Source: Tessaracoccus sp. OH4464_COT-324 (GTDB lineage Bacteria; Actinomycetota; Actinomycetes; Propionibacteriales; Propionibacteriaceae). From it: a stretch of 64,000 nucleotides of DNA. The DNA is taken from contig NZ_RQYZ01000012.1 of the NCBI RefSeq assembly GCF_003932855.1, forward strand, positions 1 to 64,000, given 5' to 3'. Every line of letters starts with the position of its first letter. The first letter of the stretch is position 1. This document shows, in pieces, positions 54,688-64,000 of the stretch. The notes below the pieces were generated by a model. That model did no database searches, was not told the DNA's origin, and was given only the letters and a program-made list of their open reading frames with translations. Both the position numbers and the translations under genes were made by a program.

Positions 54688-55913
54688 ATAGAGTCGTAGT
54701 GATCGGTTCCGGCCTGGCTGGGCTGACCGCCGCAAACCGGCTGCTCGATGCGGGGCTGCCCGTCACCCTGATCGCTAAGGGGCCCGGCGGGCTGCAACTG
54801 GGGCAGGGCAGCATCGATGTGCTGGGCTACACCCCCGCTCGCGTACATCGGCCGCTGACCGCGCTGCCCCAGCTGGACTCCGCCCATCCCTTCGCCCAGC
54901 TCGGCGCCGATCTGGTGGACCGCTCGGTTCGCTGGGTGGGCGAACAACTCGGCTTCGTGGGCAGCCCCGAGACCAACTTCCACCTGCCCACCGCGGTGGG
55001 CGCGCTTCGCCCCACAGCGCTGGCGCCGCGCTCCTTCGTCGCGGCGGACGTCCGCGACGTATCCAGTTATGCGGTCGTTGGCGTGCGCCAGCTCAAGGAT
55101 TTCCAGGCGGACCTCATCGCCGGAAACCTGAACCGAACCATCTTCGAGGGACGACAGTTGTCCGCGCAAAGCGCCTGGGCCGCCTTCGAGGCGCGCACGG
55201 GCGAGATCGACTCCGCCAACGTGCACTTCGCCAACGCCCTGGACGACCCCAGGGAGGCGGAGTTGTTCGCGGCCAAAGTGGCCAGCGTCGCCCCGGCCGG
55301 GGACGTGGTGCTGGTGCCTGCGGTCATCGGCCTGCGCAACCCCGACGCCTGGCGGGCGTTCGAACAGGCCCTGGACCGCCCCGTGGCGGAGGTGCCGACG
55401 CAGCCACCGTCGGTGCCGGGGCTGCGCATGTTCAACGCTCTCCTCGCGCGGGCGCGCAGGCTCGGGCTACGGCACATTCAGGGTGCGCTGGCCACGGGCT
55501 TCACCAGCGACGCCGGCCGCATCAACGCGATCAAGGTCGAGTCAGCGGGACACCCCACCCGGGTCGCCTGCTCGCACGTGGTGTACGCGCCGGGCGGGTT
55601 CGAATCCGGGGCCCTCGGCGTCGACTCCTACGGCAGGATCTCCGAACGGCTGTTCGGCCTACGCCCCACCCAGGAGGACGCCACCAAACTGCTGGTCGCC
55701 GACTACTGGTCGCCCCAGCCCCTGTTCGCCGTCGGGGTGCGCACCGACGACGCGGGCCGCCCCTTGGTAAATGACCACGCCCAGTACACGAATCTTTACG
55801 TCGCCGGAGGCATCCTGGCGGGCGCCCAGCGCTCGCACGAGAAGTCGGGCGACGCCATCGCAATCGCGAGCGCGGTGCGCGCTGCGGACAACATCATCGG
55901 AGGTGTGAGATGA
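54684..55913 (+). CDS. glpB: Anaerobic glycerol-3-phosphate dehydrogenase subunit B
   Basis: 409 residues from the ATG at 54684, with AGGAGG upstream and a 4-base overlap with glpA. The flavin-binding VVVIGSGLAGLTAA starts the protein, and YAPGGFESGALG occurs near residue 300. It forms the catalytic dimer with GlpA. It overlaps glpC by 4 bases. Confidence 0.93.
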   Translation: MNRVVVIGSGLAGLTAANRLLDAGLPVTLIAKGPGGLQLGQGSIDVLGYTPARVHRPLTALPQLDSAHPFAQLGADLVDRSVRWVGEQLGFVGSPETNFHLPTAVGALRPTALAPRSFVAADVRDVSSYAVVGVRQLKDFQADLIAGNLNRTIFEGRQLSAQSAWAAFEARTGEIDSANVHFANALDDPREAELFAAKVASVAPAGDVVLVPAVIGLRNPDAWRAFEQALDRPVAEVPTQPPSVPGLRMFNALLARARRLGLRHIQGALATGFTSDAGRINAIKVESAGHPTRVACSHVVYAPGGFESGALGVDSYGRISERLFGLRPTQEDATKLLVADYWSPQPLFAVGVRTDDAGRPLVNDHAQYTNLYVAGGILAGAQRSHEKSGDAIAIASAVRAADNIIGGVR

Positions 55914-57172
55914 GCGCTAAGAAAGCGGCCGAACTCAGACAACGGCTCGACAACGAGCTCAGGCGTGCCAGCCTCGATCACTGCGTGAAGTGCACCATCT
56001 GCGAAACCAACTGCCCGGTCATGGGTGTGACTCCCCTGTTCGGCGGCCCCAAGTATTCCGGCCCCCAAGGCGAGCGCTACCGCGACGGCGCGTCAGTGGA
56101 CAGTTCGATCGACTACTGCTCGTCCTGCGGCACCTGCACCGTGGTGTGTCCCCAGGGCGTGCAGGTCTCCGAGATCATTTCCCTAGCCAAGGCCGTCATG
56201 CGCGCGGAGAACGGCATCCCGCTGCGCGACAAGCTCCTCACCCACACCACGCTCATGGGCAAGATGATGACCCCGGTCGCCCCGGTCGCCAACTTCGCCC
56301 TACGCAACCGACCGATCCGCAAGGCGATGGAGGCCATCGTCGGAGTTGCCAAGGACGCGCCGATGCCGCCCGCCCAGACGCGCTCGCTCTACGGGTGGTT
56401 GAAGAAGCGCCCACCCCGGCAGTCTCCGGCCACCAATGGTCCCGTCGTGTTCTTCCACGGATGCGCAGGCGGCTACTTCGAGGTGGAGGCGTCCAAGTGC
56501 TCGATCGAGGTGCTCGAACACCTAGGCTACGAAGTCCTCGTGCCCAAGCAAGGCTGCTGTGGGTTGGCCGCCCAGAGCAACGGGCTGTTCGATCAGGCAA
56601 CCAAGTCCGTACTCAATCTGGTCAAGGACCTGGCCAGCGCGGGCAAGGACCTGCCCATCGTGTCCAACGCGGGCAGCTGCGTCGGCATGCTGAAGCACGA
56701 AGCCAGCCACTACCTGGGCATCAAAGATCCCGCGCTGGAGGAGATCGGCACTCGCTCTTACGACATCTCGCAGTTCCTCATGGAACGCTACGAGGCGGGC
56801 GAATTGGTCTTCAACCTGCAGCCCATCGAGATGACGCTGCCCTATCACCAACCCTGCCAGGTGCGTTCCCAGGGGATGGGCGCGCCTGCGTCAGATCTGC
56901 TGCGACTGATTCCAGGTCTGCGAGTGATCGATTCCAACGCGACGTGCTGCGGAATCGCGGGCACCTACGGGCTGAAAAAGGAGAAGTACGAGGTGGCCGC
57001 CGCCGTCGGAAAACCGTTGTTCGACATGGTTGCGGAAACCAACGAGGGGCTCGTGGCCTGCGACACAGAGACCTGCCGCTGGCAGATCGCGAAGGCCACA
57101 AAGGTGCCGACGGTTCACCCGATCGTGCTGTTCCACCAGGCGCTCGGGTTGAAAAGCGGCGGCCGCGGCTGA
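55910..57172 (+). CDS. glpC: Anaerobic glycerol-3-phosphate dehydrogenase subunit C
   Basis: 420 residues. Two [4Fe-4S] motifs (HCVKCTICETNCPV near residue 24 and YCSSCGTCTVVCPQG near 68) and two CCG domains (KQGCCGLAAQSNG near 205 and ATCCGIAGTYG near 345). It is the membrane-associated electron carrier that passes electrons from GlpAB to menaquinone, useful for coupling to fumarate reduction. Confidence 0.95.
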   Translation: MSAKKAAELRQRLDNELRRASLDHCVKCTICETNCPVMGVTPLFGGPKYSGPQGERYRDGASVDSSIDYCSSCGTCTVVCPQGVQVSEIISLAKAVMRAENGIPLRDKLLTHTTLMGKMMTPVAPVANFALRNRPIRKAMEAIVGVAKDAPMPPAQTRSLYGWLKKRPPRQSPATNGPVVFFHGCAGGYFEVEASKCSIEVLEHLGYEVLVPKQGCCGLAAQSNGLFDQATKSVLNLVKDLASAGKDLPIVSNAGSCVGMLKHEASHYLGIKDPALEEIGTRSYDISQFLMERYEAGELVFNLQPIEMTLPYHQPCQVRSQGMGAPASDLLRLIPGLRVIDSNATCCGIAGTYGLKKEKYEVAAAVGKPLFDMVAETNEGLVACDTETCRWQIAKATKVPTVHPIVLFHQALGLKSGGRG

Positions 57173-57207
57173 GAGCGTTGCGCAGCGAAGCGAATCTTGT
57201 AACTGCC

Positions 57208-57221
57208 TGAACATACGTTCA
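57208..57221. promoter_or_regulatory. glp operator-like site 3, before glpF
   Basis: TGAACATACGTTCA, arms TGAAC/GTTCA perfectly inverted. Third copy of the motif seen before glpA, in the 146-base gap between glpC and glpF. It suggests a separate regulated promoter for glpFK. Confidence 0.6.
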
Positions 57222-57318
57222 TTCCCACGCCCCCCGACCAGCCGGGCTGCTTGCATTTGGGCATAGAACCGCGCAATGGCTGCGCGGCGACAATGAAGTC
57301 AGAAATCGGAGTGTTCTA

Positions 57319-58050
57319 ATGGAATTGACATTTGGGACTATCTTCCTGGGCGAGACCGTCGGCACGGCGGTGCTCATCCTGTTGGGTTGTGGCACCGTAG
57401 CCAACACCCTGCTCACCAAGTCGAAGGGCAAGGACACAGGCTTCCTCTTCGTCAACTTTGGCTGGGGTCTCGCGGTCATGATGGGTGTGCTGGTTGCGGG
57501 CCAGACCGGCGGCCACCTGAACCCCGCAGTCACCATCGGTGTGCTGGCCGCAGGCACGAAACTCACCGCCACCCAGGTGGCGGCCTACATCCTCGGGCAG
57601 TTCGCGGGCGCCATGATCGGCGCGACGCTGTGCTGGGTGGCCTACAAGGAGCACTACGACGAGGAGCCAAACCCGGCGCTCAAGCTCGCCACCTTCTCGA
57701 CCGCTCCGGAGATCCGCAAACCGCTGTGGAACTGCCTGACTGAGATCGTCGGCACCTTCGTGCTCGTCTTCGTCGTCGTCGGTGCCGGAGTCTTCGGAGC
57801 GGGGGCCCAGAACCTGGGTTGGCTCAACGCCCTGGGTGTCGGCCTTCTGATCGTGGTCATCGGCATCGCGCTCGGTGGCCCAACGGGCTACGCCATCAAC
57901 CCAGCCCGTGACCTTGGCCCGCGCATCATGCACGCCATCCTGCCCATCAAGGGCAAGGGCAGCTCCGACTGGGGCTACGCCTGGGTGCCCGTCGTCGCCC
58001 CGATGATCGGCGGCGTCCTGGGCGGCCTCGTTGGCGCGGCCGTCTTCTGA
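57319..58050 (+). CDS. glpF: Glycerol uptake facilitator
   Basis: 243 residues, MIP family, six membrane helices and two half-helices with the NPA boxes HLNPAVTIG (near residue 70) and AINPARDLG (near 195). The second box followed by Arg-Asp (NPARD) is typical of glycerol-conducting aquaglyceroporins. It lets glycerol in for GlpK, which starts 37 bases downstream. Confidence 0.95.
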   Translation: MELTFGTIFLGETVGTAVLILLGCGTVANTLLTKSKGKDTGFLFVNFGWGLAVMMGVLVAGQTGGHLNPAVTIGVLAAGTKLTATQVAAYILGQFAGAMIGATLCWVAYKEHYDEEPNPALKLATFSTAPEIRKPLWNCLTEIVGTFVLVFVVVGAGVFGAGAQNLGWLNALGVGLLIVVIGIALGGPTGYAINPARDLGPRIMHAILPIKGKGSSDWGYAWVPVVAPMIGGVLGGLVGAAVF

Positions 58051-58087
58051 TCCCACCACACACAATCCAACGCCGAGGAGCAACTGA

Positions 58088-59608
58088 ATGACTGAGAAGA
58101 ACTACGTAATCGCCATCGATCAGGGCACGACGAGCTCGCGGGCCATCATCTTCGATCGCTCGGGCAAGATCGTCGCCGTGGGTCAGAAGGAGCACGAGCA
58201 GATCTTCCCCCGCGCCGGCTGGGTGGAGCACAACCCGATGGAGGTGTGGGATAACGTCCGCGAGGTCGTGGGCACCGCGCTGACGCGTGCCCAGATCAAC
58301 CGGCACCACATCGCTGCGGTCGGCATCACCAACCAGCGCGAGACCACCGTCGTGTGGGACAAGAACACCGGTGAGCCCGTGTACAACGCCATCGTCTGGC
58401 AGGACACCCGCACCAACAAGATCGTCGAGGAACTCGGCGGCGAGGTGGGCCAGGACAAGTACAAGGAGCGCGTCGGACTGCCGCTGGCCACCTACTTCTC
58501 CGGCCCCAAGGTGAAGTGGATCCTCGACAACGTCGAGGGGGCTCGCGAGCGCGCCGAGGCCGGCGACCTGCTGATGGGCACCATGGACACTTGGGTGCTG
58601 TGGAACCTGACCGGCGGCGTTGACGGCGGCGTGCACGTCACCGACGTCACCAACGCCTCCCGCACCATGCTCATGGATCTCAAGACCCTAAGCTGGGCCG
58701 AAGACATCGCTGCGGACATGACCATCCCCATGTCGATGCTGCCCGAGATCAAGTCGTCCTCCGAGGTCTACGGCTACGGTCGCAAGCAGGGCCTGTTGGT
58801 GGATACCCCGATCTCCGGCATCCTGGGCGACCAGCAGGCCGCCACCTTCGGCCAAGCCTGCTTCGAGGTCGGTATGGCCAAGAACACCTACGGGACCGGC
58901 AACTTCATGCTCATGAACACCGGTACCGAGCCAGTCCCGTCCAAGAACGGCTTGCTCACAACGGTGTGCTACCAGATCGGCGACCAAGCCCCCGTCTATG
59001 CTCTGGAGGGCTCGATCGCGGTGACCGGCTCGCTCGTGCAGTGGCTGCGCGACAACCTCCGCATGTTCGACTCCGCCCCGGAGATCGAGCAGCTGGCGGC
59101 CACCGTCGAGGACAACGGCGGCGCCTACTTCGTGCCCGCTTTCTCGGGCCTGTTCGCGCCGTACTGGAAGTCCGACGCCCGGGGCGCCATCGTCGGCCTC
59201 ACCCGCTTCGTCAACCGCGGCCACATCGCCCGAGCGGTGCTGGAGGCCACCGCCTTCCAGACCCGCGAGGTGCTCGACGCCATGGAAGCCGACTCCGGTG
59301 TGAAGTTGGCCGAGTTGAAGGTTGACGGTGGCATGACCGCCAACGAGATGCTCATGCAATTCCAGTCCGACCTGCTGGACGTGGACGTGGTGCGCCCCGT
59401 CGTCGCGGAGACCACCGCGCTCGGAGCAGCCTACGCGGCCGGCATCGCCGTCGGATTCTGGAAGGGCGAGCAGGACGTCATCGACAACTGGGCCGAGGAC
59501 AAGCGCTGGAAGCCGCAGATGGAGGTCGAGGAGCGCGACCGCCAGTACCGCCTGTGGAAGAAGGCAGTCACCCGGACCTTCGACTGGGTGGACGACGACG
59601 TACGCTGA
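58088..59608 (+). CDS. glpK: Glycerol kinase
   Basis: 506 residues. FGGY kinase with [14 protein letters not shown] at the N-terminus, [12 protein letters not shown] near residue 80, [14 protein letters not shown] near 243 and the C-terminal [15 protein letters not shown] near 415. Phosphorylates glycerol to glycerol-3-phosphate, the substrate of GlpABC. GAGGAG precedes the ATG. Confidence 0.97.
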   Translation: MTEKNYVIAIDQGTTSSRAIIFDRSGKIVAVGQKEHEQIFPRAGWVEHNPMEVWDNVREVVGTALTRAQINRHHIAAVGITNQRETTVVWDKNTGEPVYNAIVWQDTRTNKIVEELGGEVGQDKYKERVGLPLATYFSGPKVKWILDNVEGARERAEAGDLLMGTMDTWVLWNLTGGVDGGVHVTDVTNASRTMLMDLKTLSWAEDIAADMTIPMSMLPEIKSSSEVYGYGRKQGLLVDTPISGILGDQQAATFGQACFEVGMAKNTYGTGNFMLMNTGTEPVPSKNGLLTTVCYQIGDQAPVYALEGSIAVTGSLVQWLRDNLRMFDSAPEIEQLAATVEDNGGAYFVPAFSGLFAPYWKSDARGAIVGLTRFVNRGHIARAVLEATAFQTREVLDAMEADSGVKLAELKVDGGMTANEMLMQFQSDLLDVDVVRPVVAETTALGAAYAAGIAVGFWKGEQDVIDNWAEDKRWKPQMEVEERDRQYRLWKKAVTRTFDWVDDDVR

Positions 59609-59615
59609 CCCCGAC

Positions 59616-59647
59616 CTGTGGGCCCCGGAGTTTTCCGGGGCCCACAG
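59616..59647. terminator. Bidirectional terminator between glpK and smc
   Basis: Perfect 13-bp stem (59616-59628 with 59635-59647) with an AGTTTT loop, between two convergent genes whose stops are 42 bases apart. Confidence 0.85.
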
Positions 59648-59650
59648 CCG

Positions 59651-62600
59651 TCAATCGTGCAAGCGCTGGCTCACCACCGTCGAGATGCCATCGCCACGCA
59701 TCGAAACCCCGTAGAGGCTGTCCGCGATCTCCATCGTCCGCTTCTGGTGCGTGATGATCAGCAGCTGGGAGTTCGTGCGCAGCTCCTCGTAGATGCCGAG
59801 CAGGCGGCCTAGGTTGGCGTCGTCGAGGGCGGCCTCCACCTCGTCGAGGATGTAGAACGGGCTGGGTCGCGCGATGAACAGGGCGAACAGGAACGCGACG
59901 GCCACCAGCGAGCGCTCGCCACCGGACAGCAACGACAGGCGTTTGACCTGTTTCCCAGCCGGGCGGGCTTCGACGTCGACACCGGTGTTCAGCCAGTCGC
60001 CGGGCTCGGTGAGCACGAGTTTGCCCTCGCCGCCAGGGAACAGCCGCTCGAACACCTTGCCGAAGGCGCGCTCCACGTCCAAGTAGGCCTGCTCGAACAC
60101 CTCCTGAACCTTCTGATCCACCTGGCGCACGATGTCGGCGAGATCGGCTCGGGTGTCCCTGATGTCTTGCAGCTGGTCGCTCAGGAATTGGTGCCGGGCC
60201 GTCAGCGCGTCGAACTCCTCCAGCGCAAGCGGGTTCACCCGGCCCAGCAGCTGGAGGTTCTTCTCCGCCGCCTTTAGCCTGCGCGCCTGCTCTTCCCGCA
60301 CGTAGGGAACGTACTCAGGCCCTTCCTCTGTCGGCGCCGAGCCGTCGGACGCCGACAGCTGCGGCACTGGCTGATCCGGTCCGTAGTCGGCGATCAGCGT
60401 CGCGGGATCGAGGCCCAACTCCGACTGGGCGCGCTCCGTCAACTGTTCCACGCGCATCCTGAGTTCGATGCGCGACATCTCCTCGCGGTGCGCACCGCGC
60501 ACCATCTCGTCCAACCGCGCCGCGGCGGCTTTCACCGCGTTCCGGGCCAGTGTCGTGCCCGCCTCGGCCGCCCTGCGTGCGCCGTCGGCTCGCTCGCGGT
60601 CCGCGATCGCCTGCTCCAGCGCGGCATCAACCAGCTCTGCAAGCCGGCCGGCTGCCCCGGCCACCGCCGACGCCACTTGGGCTTCCTGCTGCAGTTTCGC
60701 TAGCCTCGCCGCCGCCTTCGCTCGGGACTGCCGCTCCTGCTGCGCCGCGTTCAGCAATCCCTCCGCTCGGCCTGCGATGGCCTTGGCCTGCTCCTCGGCT
60801 GTGCGCAACTTGAGCCGCACATCCATCTCCTGTTGCCGCGCAAGTCGCGCCGCCGTCGCCTGCTGCTCACGTTGGGCGGGGTCTGGCTCGACCATTTCCT
60901 CCGCAGCCGCGAGGCTCAGGCGCTGCTCCAGCTCGCCGAGCAACGCCTGATCGGCCACGCGTGCCACCACGGCCTGGCCCGCAGCATCAGCGAGCCGATC
61001 GGCCTCGGCGCGCGCCGCGTCGGCCGTCAACCGATGGGAACTCGCCCGGGCCTGCAGCGCGGTGAGCGCGGAACCCGCGTCCTGCAGCTTGTCGCGCAAC
61101 TCCTTCTCGATGGCCTGGTGCCCGGAGAGTTCCTCCTCCGCGACGAGAATCCACTCCTCCAGTTCCTGCCCGCTACTCTCCAGTGCCTGCAGCTCCGAGC
61201 GGGCCTCAGCGAGTTCTGCGGCCACTTCGATGAGCGACGGCCCGTCCCCGGAGCCGCCCTCCACCAGGCAGGCACGGTACACGGTGCCCCGCCGGGTCAC
61301 GACGCAGCCCGCCTGCTCCAGCCCGGCCAGTGCCCCCTCGTCGTCCTCCGCTAATGCGATGCCCGCCAGCAGCCGGCTGACGGCGTTGGCCACCGCAGGG
61401 GCCGGCTGCACCACGTCGAGAATCTGTTCGTCAGGCGCTGCTGGCTCGGCGTCGGCGACGACGATGCTTGCCCTGCCGCCCTCGGTCTCCGCCAACTGCT
61501 GCGCGGCGGCTCCTGCCTCGGCGAGGGAACCTACGACCACCGCCTCCGCCGCCGAACCGAGCGCCGCAGTCACGGCTGCCTCCCAGCCTGGGGCCACCTG
61601 TAGATGATCGCTCAGCCTGCCTAGGGAGGAAAAGTCGGGGTCGTCGAGGAGCGCGGCAGCGCCGTCCTTGCGCTCCGCCAGCAGCCTGAGCGCCTCCACT
61701 CTTGCGTCGAGGGCCACTCTGCGGGCGAAGATCTCGCTTTCCCGATGCCGAAGCTCCTGCAGGTTCTCTTGCCTGGCCGCCACTCGGCGTGTTGTCTCTC
61801 CGTGCGCCGCGCTCAGCGCGCTCTTCTCCGCGGTCAGCTCGGCCAGTTCCGCGTCGACCTCCTCGGCCTCCGCATCGGCTGCCGCGGCTCGCCCCAGCGC
61901 CTCCGCCCGACGAACCTTGAGCCGGCGGGCCTCGTCGTCCGCGGCCTCAAGCCGGGTGCGCACCGTCTGCGCACGGCCGCTCAGCTTCGCCAGCCCCTCC
62001 CTCCGGTCGGCGGCTGCCCGCAGCGCCCGGGAGTAGGCGACTTCCGCCTCGCTGTGTGCCTGCTCGGCTGCGGCGCGTGTCATAGCCGCTGTACGCAGCT
62101 CGGCCTCCGCGGCGGCCACGCCAGCCATCAGCTCGGCCTCCCGGGCGCGAAACTGCTCCGCCTCCTGCTCCAGCTGTTCGGGATCTCGTCGGCTGATGTC
62201 CAGCTCAGGTTGGCTGTCTGCCAACCGGGAGCGCTCCCGGGCGACAGTCATGGTCGAGGCAATTCGTTCCTTGAGAGCTGAGAGCCCGTACCAGATTTCC
62301 TGGGCCCGGTCGTAGTCCCGCGCGCTCTGCTTCAAGGCCCTCTCAGCCTCTTCCTCGCCGACTGTTGCCGTAGCCAACGCTGACTCTGCCCGGGCCTTGG
62401 CCTCAAGCAGCGCTCTCTCGCTGTCGAGTTCAGCCTGCAGCTCCGTCTGAGCCGCGACGAGGTCGTCAGCGAGCAGCCGCGATTTGGCATCGCGCAGTTC
62501 GGCCTGGATGAAAGCCGCCTTGCGGGCCGCCGCCGCCTGCCGGCCGAGCGGCTTCAACTGCCGACCCAACTCCCCAACCAGGTCGGTGAGGCGCTCCTGG

Positions 62601-63160
62601 TTGGCCCTCGTCGCCTCCAGCTTCCTGAGCGCTTTCTCCTTACGCTTGCGGTGTTTCAGCACCCCTGCAGCCTCTTCGATGAAACCACGCCGAGATTCGG
62701 GCGTGGCCTGCAGGATTGTGTCGAGCTGCCCCTGCCCGACGATGACGTGCATCTCCCTGCCGATGCCAGAATCGGAGAGCAGCTCCTGCACGTCCAGCAG
62801 CCGAGCGTGCGCACCGTTGATCTGATACTCCGAACCGCCGGAGCGAAACATTGTGCGGGTGATCGTCACCTCGGAGTACTCAATCGGGAGGGCGCCGTCG
62901 CTGTTGTCTATGGTGAGTTCCACCTCCGCGCGCCCCAGCGGCGCCCGCTTCGTCGTACCCGCAAAGATGATGTCTTCCATCTTGCCGCCGCGCAGCGATT
63001 TCGCGCCCTGCTCTCCCATCACCCAGCTGAGTGCATCCACGACGTTGGATTTGCCGGAGCCATTCGGCCCGACGACGCAGGTGATCCCCGGTTCGAACAC
63101 CAGCGTGGTGGACGAGGCGAACGATTTGAAACCGCGCAGGGTCAGCTGCTTCAGATACAC
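59651..63160 (-). CDS. smc: Chromosome segregation protein SMC
   Basis: 1169 residues from a GTG directly after the gtrA-like stop. Walker A GPNGSGKSN at residues 31-39, two long coiled coils rich in Ala/Glu/Arg around a hinge (about 505-660), the signature LLSGGERS near 1073 and Walker B ILDEVEAALDD near 1097. It folds and moves chromosomes with ScpA and ScpB, which are not in this window. The order mutM-smc is conserved. Confidence 0.97.
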   Translation of the reverse strand: MYLKQLTLRGFKSFASSTTLVFEPGITCVVGPNGSGKSNVVDALSWVMGEQGAKSLRGGKMEDIIFAGTTKRAPLGRAEVELTIDNSDGALPIEYSEVTITRTMFRSGGSEYQINGAHARLLDVQELLSDSGIGREMHVIVGQGQLDTILQATPESRRGFIEEAAGVLKHRKRKEKALRKLEATRANQERLTDLVGELGRQLKPLGRQAAAARKAAFIQAELRDAKSRLLADDLVAAQTELQAELDSERALLEAKARAESALATATVGEEEAERALKQSARDYDRAQEIWYGLSALKERIASTMTVARERSRLADSQPELDISRRDPEQLEQEAEQFRAREAELMAGVAAAEAELRTAAMTRAAAEQAHSEAEVAYSRALRAAADRREGLAKLSGRAQTVRTRLEAADDEARRLKVRRAEALGRAAAADAEAEEVDAELAELTAEKSALSAAHGETTRRVAARQENLQELRHRESEIFARRVALDARVEALRLLAERKDGAAALLDDPDFSSLGRLSDHLQVAPGWEAAVTAALGSAAEAVVVGSLAEAGAAAQQLAETEGGRASIVVADAEPAAPDEQILDVVQPAPAVANAVSRLLAGIALAEDDEGALAGLEQAGCVVTRRGTVYRACLVEGGSGDGPSLIEVAAELAEARSELQALESSGQELEEWILVAEEELSGHQAIEKELRDKLQDAGSALTALQARASSHRLTADAARAEADRLADAAGQAVVARVADQALLGELEQRLSLAAAEEMVEPDPAQREQQATAARLARQQEMDVRLKLRTAEEQAKAIAGRAEGLLNAAQQERQSRAKAAARLAKLQQEAQVASAVAGAAGRLAELVDAALEQAIADRERADGARRAAEAGTTLARNAVKAAAARLDEMVRGAHREEMSRIELRMRVEQLTERAQSELGLDPATLIADYGPDQPVPQLSASDGSAPTEEGPEYVPYVREEQARRLKAAEKNLQLLGRVNPLALEEFDALTARHQFLSDQLQDIRDTRADLADIVRQVDQKVQEVFEQAYLDVERAFGKVFERLFPGGEGKLVLTEPGDWLNTGVDVEARPAGKQVKRLSLLSGGERSLVAVAFLFALFIARPSPFYILDEVEAALDDANLGRLLGIYEELRTNSQLLIITHQKRTMEIADSLYGVSMRGDGISTVVSQRLHD

Positions 63161-63709
63161 CTACGCGCCCCCGGAGGTCTCCGGCTGCGGGCCACGCACC
63201 GCCTTAAAGGTCCAGAGCTTGTTCACGACGAAGTTGATCGGCAGCGTCAGGAAGATGGCGATCAGCTGACTCCAGTATTCCCTGGAGCGCCACCACACGG
63301 CCTCCGTGAAGTAGGGCTCCGGCAGCAGCAGCGGGCTGGCCGGGTTGGTCATCACCCACTTCAGCAGGGCTCCCACGAGCATCGCCACCGAACCCACCGC
63401 GAAGAACGGCCAGAACTCGCGCCACCAGCCCGCCGCGCGGTGCGACTTGAAGGTCCACCAACGGTTGAGTTGGAAGTTCCACACGTTCGCCACCAGAAAA
63501 GGCACAAACCAAGCAACCATCGTGAACCGAAGGTTGAACGGGGTCCCCGGGAACGCGAACAGCACTGCCTGCGAGTTCTCCGGCCCACCGTTGATGCGGT
63601 TCATCAGAACGTTCACCGCCATGTTGACGAATACCCCGGAGCCGCCCACGATGCCGAACTTGATGAACTGCCACAGGGAGTACCGGTAGCGGTTGAACAG
63701 CCTCCTCAC
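63161..63709 (-). CDS. GtrA-family membrane protein
   Basis: 182 residues from a GTG at 63709, which overlaps the mutM stop by 4 bases and has AGGAG eight bases upstream. Four membrane segments are expected (about 14-34, 58-82, 100-125, 150-172). Typical GtrA features are [15 protein letters not shown] and [11 protein letters not shown]. Such proteins are thought to flip or transfer lipid-linked sugars for cell-envelope glycans. Ends one base before smc. Confidence 0.87.
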   Translation of the reverse strand: MRRLFNRYRYSLWQFIKFGIVGGSGVFVNMAVNVLMNRINGGPENSQAVLFAFPGTPFNLRFTMVAWFVPFLVANVWNFQLNRWWTFKSHRAAGWWREFWPFFAVGSVAMLVGALLKWVMTNPASPLLLPEPYFTEAVWWRSREYWSQLIAIFLTLPINFVVNKLWTFKAVRGPQPETSGGA

Positions 63710-64000
63710 GAGCGCAACTCCTGACAGCTGGGACACCAATAACTAGACCGATTCATGAACTTGCTCCGCCGAATCTCGCTGCCGCACCTGACGCACGGCA
63801 GACCCTCTCTACCGTAGGCGTTCAGCCCCCGTTCGAAGTAACCCGACTCGCCGTTGACGTTCACATAGAGGCTGTCAAAGGAGGTGCCGCCCGCGTCCAG
63901 CGCCTCGGTCATCACCTCGCTGGCCGCCGCCAGCACGTCGAGGGCTTCGGCTTGGCTGAGCAGCGCCGTGGGCGTGTCGCCGTGCAACTGCGCCCGCCAG
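63706..64000 (-). CDS. mutM: Formamidopyrimidine-DNA glycosylase, C-terminal part
   Basis: Cut by the right edge: about 97 C-terminal residues are present. They include [18 protein letters not shown] and the zinc finger CVRCGS...SSYWCPSCQ, the DNA-binding end of Fpg/MutM that removes 8-oxoguanine. The 5' part, with the catalytic N-terminal Pro, lies outside the window. Confidence 0.93.
   Translation of the reverse strand, partial: WRAQLHGDTPTALLSQAEALDVLAAASEVMTEALDAGGTSFDSLYVNVNGESGYFERGLNAYGREGLPCVRCGSEIRRSKFMNRSSYWCPSCQELRS

Overview
The window is GC-rich, dense actinobacterial chromosome. Gene order matches two syntenic blocks known from Mycobacterium and relatives: infC-rpmI-rplT-rRNA methyltransferase-pheST-arg genes-tyrS, and rpsP-khpA-rimM-trmD...rplS-lepB-rnhB-DUF2469-yraN-comM-dprA together with ffh-ftsY...smc-mutM. 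Fused-type sdhCAB, an anaerobic GlpABC dehydrogenase and a secreted multidomain sialidase suggest a host-associated, fermentative member of the Propionibacteriaceae. That placement is inference; no 16S gene is inside the window.

Left block (1-16.2 kb): the first ~400 bases are the promoter and leader region of an rRNA operon that reads off the left edge, with three tandem promoters. A CapA-like lipoprotein gene follows. Then comes a long leftward block: infC (ATC start, attenuator-like leader), rpmI, rplT, a 23S rRNA methyltransferase, pheS, pheT, a TetR regulator, argC-J-B-D-R-H and tyrS. The arg genes are joined by 4-base overlaps, but argF and argG are missing from their usual places.

16.2-22.3 kb: a divergent pair of small genes, hisE-hisG with a PH-domain protein, a DUF3090 protein, a histidine phosphatase, uppP and an aldo/keto reductase.

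22.3-35.1 kb is the accessory zone. It holds a decayed gene, an IS3-type orfA remnant, tRNA-Leu(GAG) with a strong terminator, a sialidase gene whose 3' part is out of frame and differs in base usage, an MFS exporter, an isoaspartyl methyltransferase-like gene, a HAD phosphatase, two alpha/beta hydrolases, a WYL regulator with a clear palindromic operator, a broken IS481-family copy, and a second IS481-family element with visible ends and target duplication placed exactly at the dprA stop codon.

35.1-51.9 kb: dprA, comM and yraN (with a hairpin that hides the yraN ribosome-binding site), a DUF2469 protein, rnhB, lepB, rplS, then sdhCAB placed between rplS and trmD, then trmD-rimM-khpA-rpsP, a minimal zincin, a signal-peptide peptidase, an amidohydrolase, ffh and ftsY.

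52.0-59.6 kb is a rightward glycerol/glycerol-3-phosphate regulon: a SorC-type regulator, glpABC, glpF and glpK. Three copies of a shared 14-bp operator-like motif lie before glpA and before glpF. The window ends with leftward smc, a GtrA-family gene and the 3' part of mutM.
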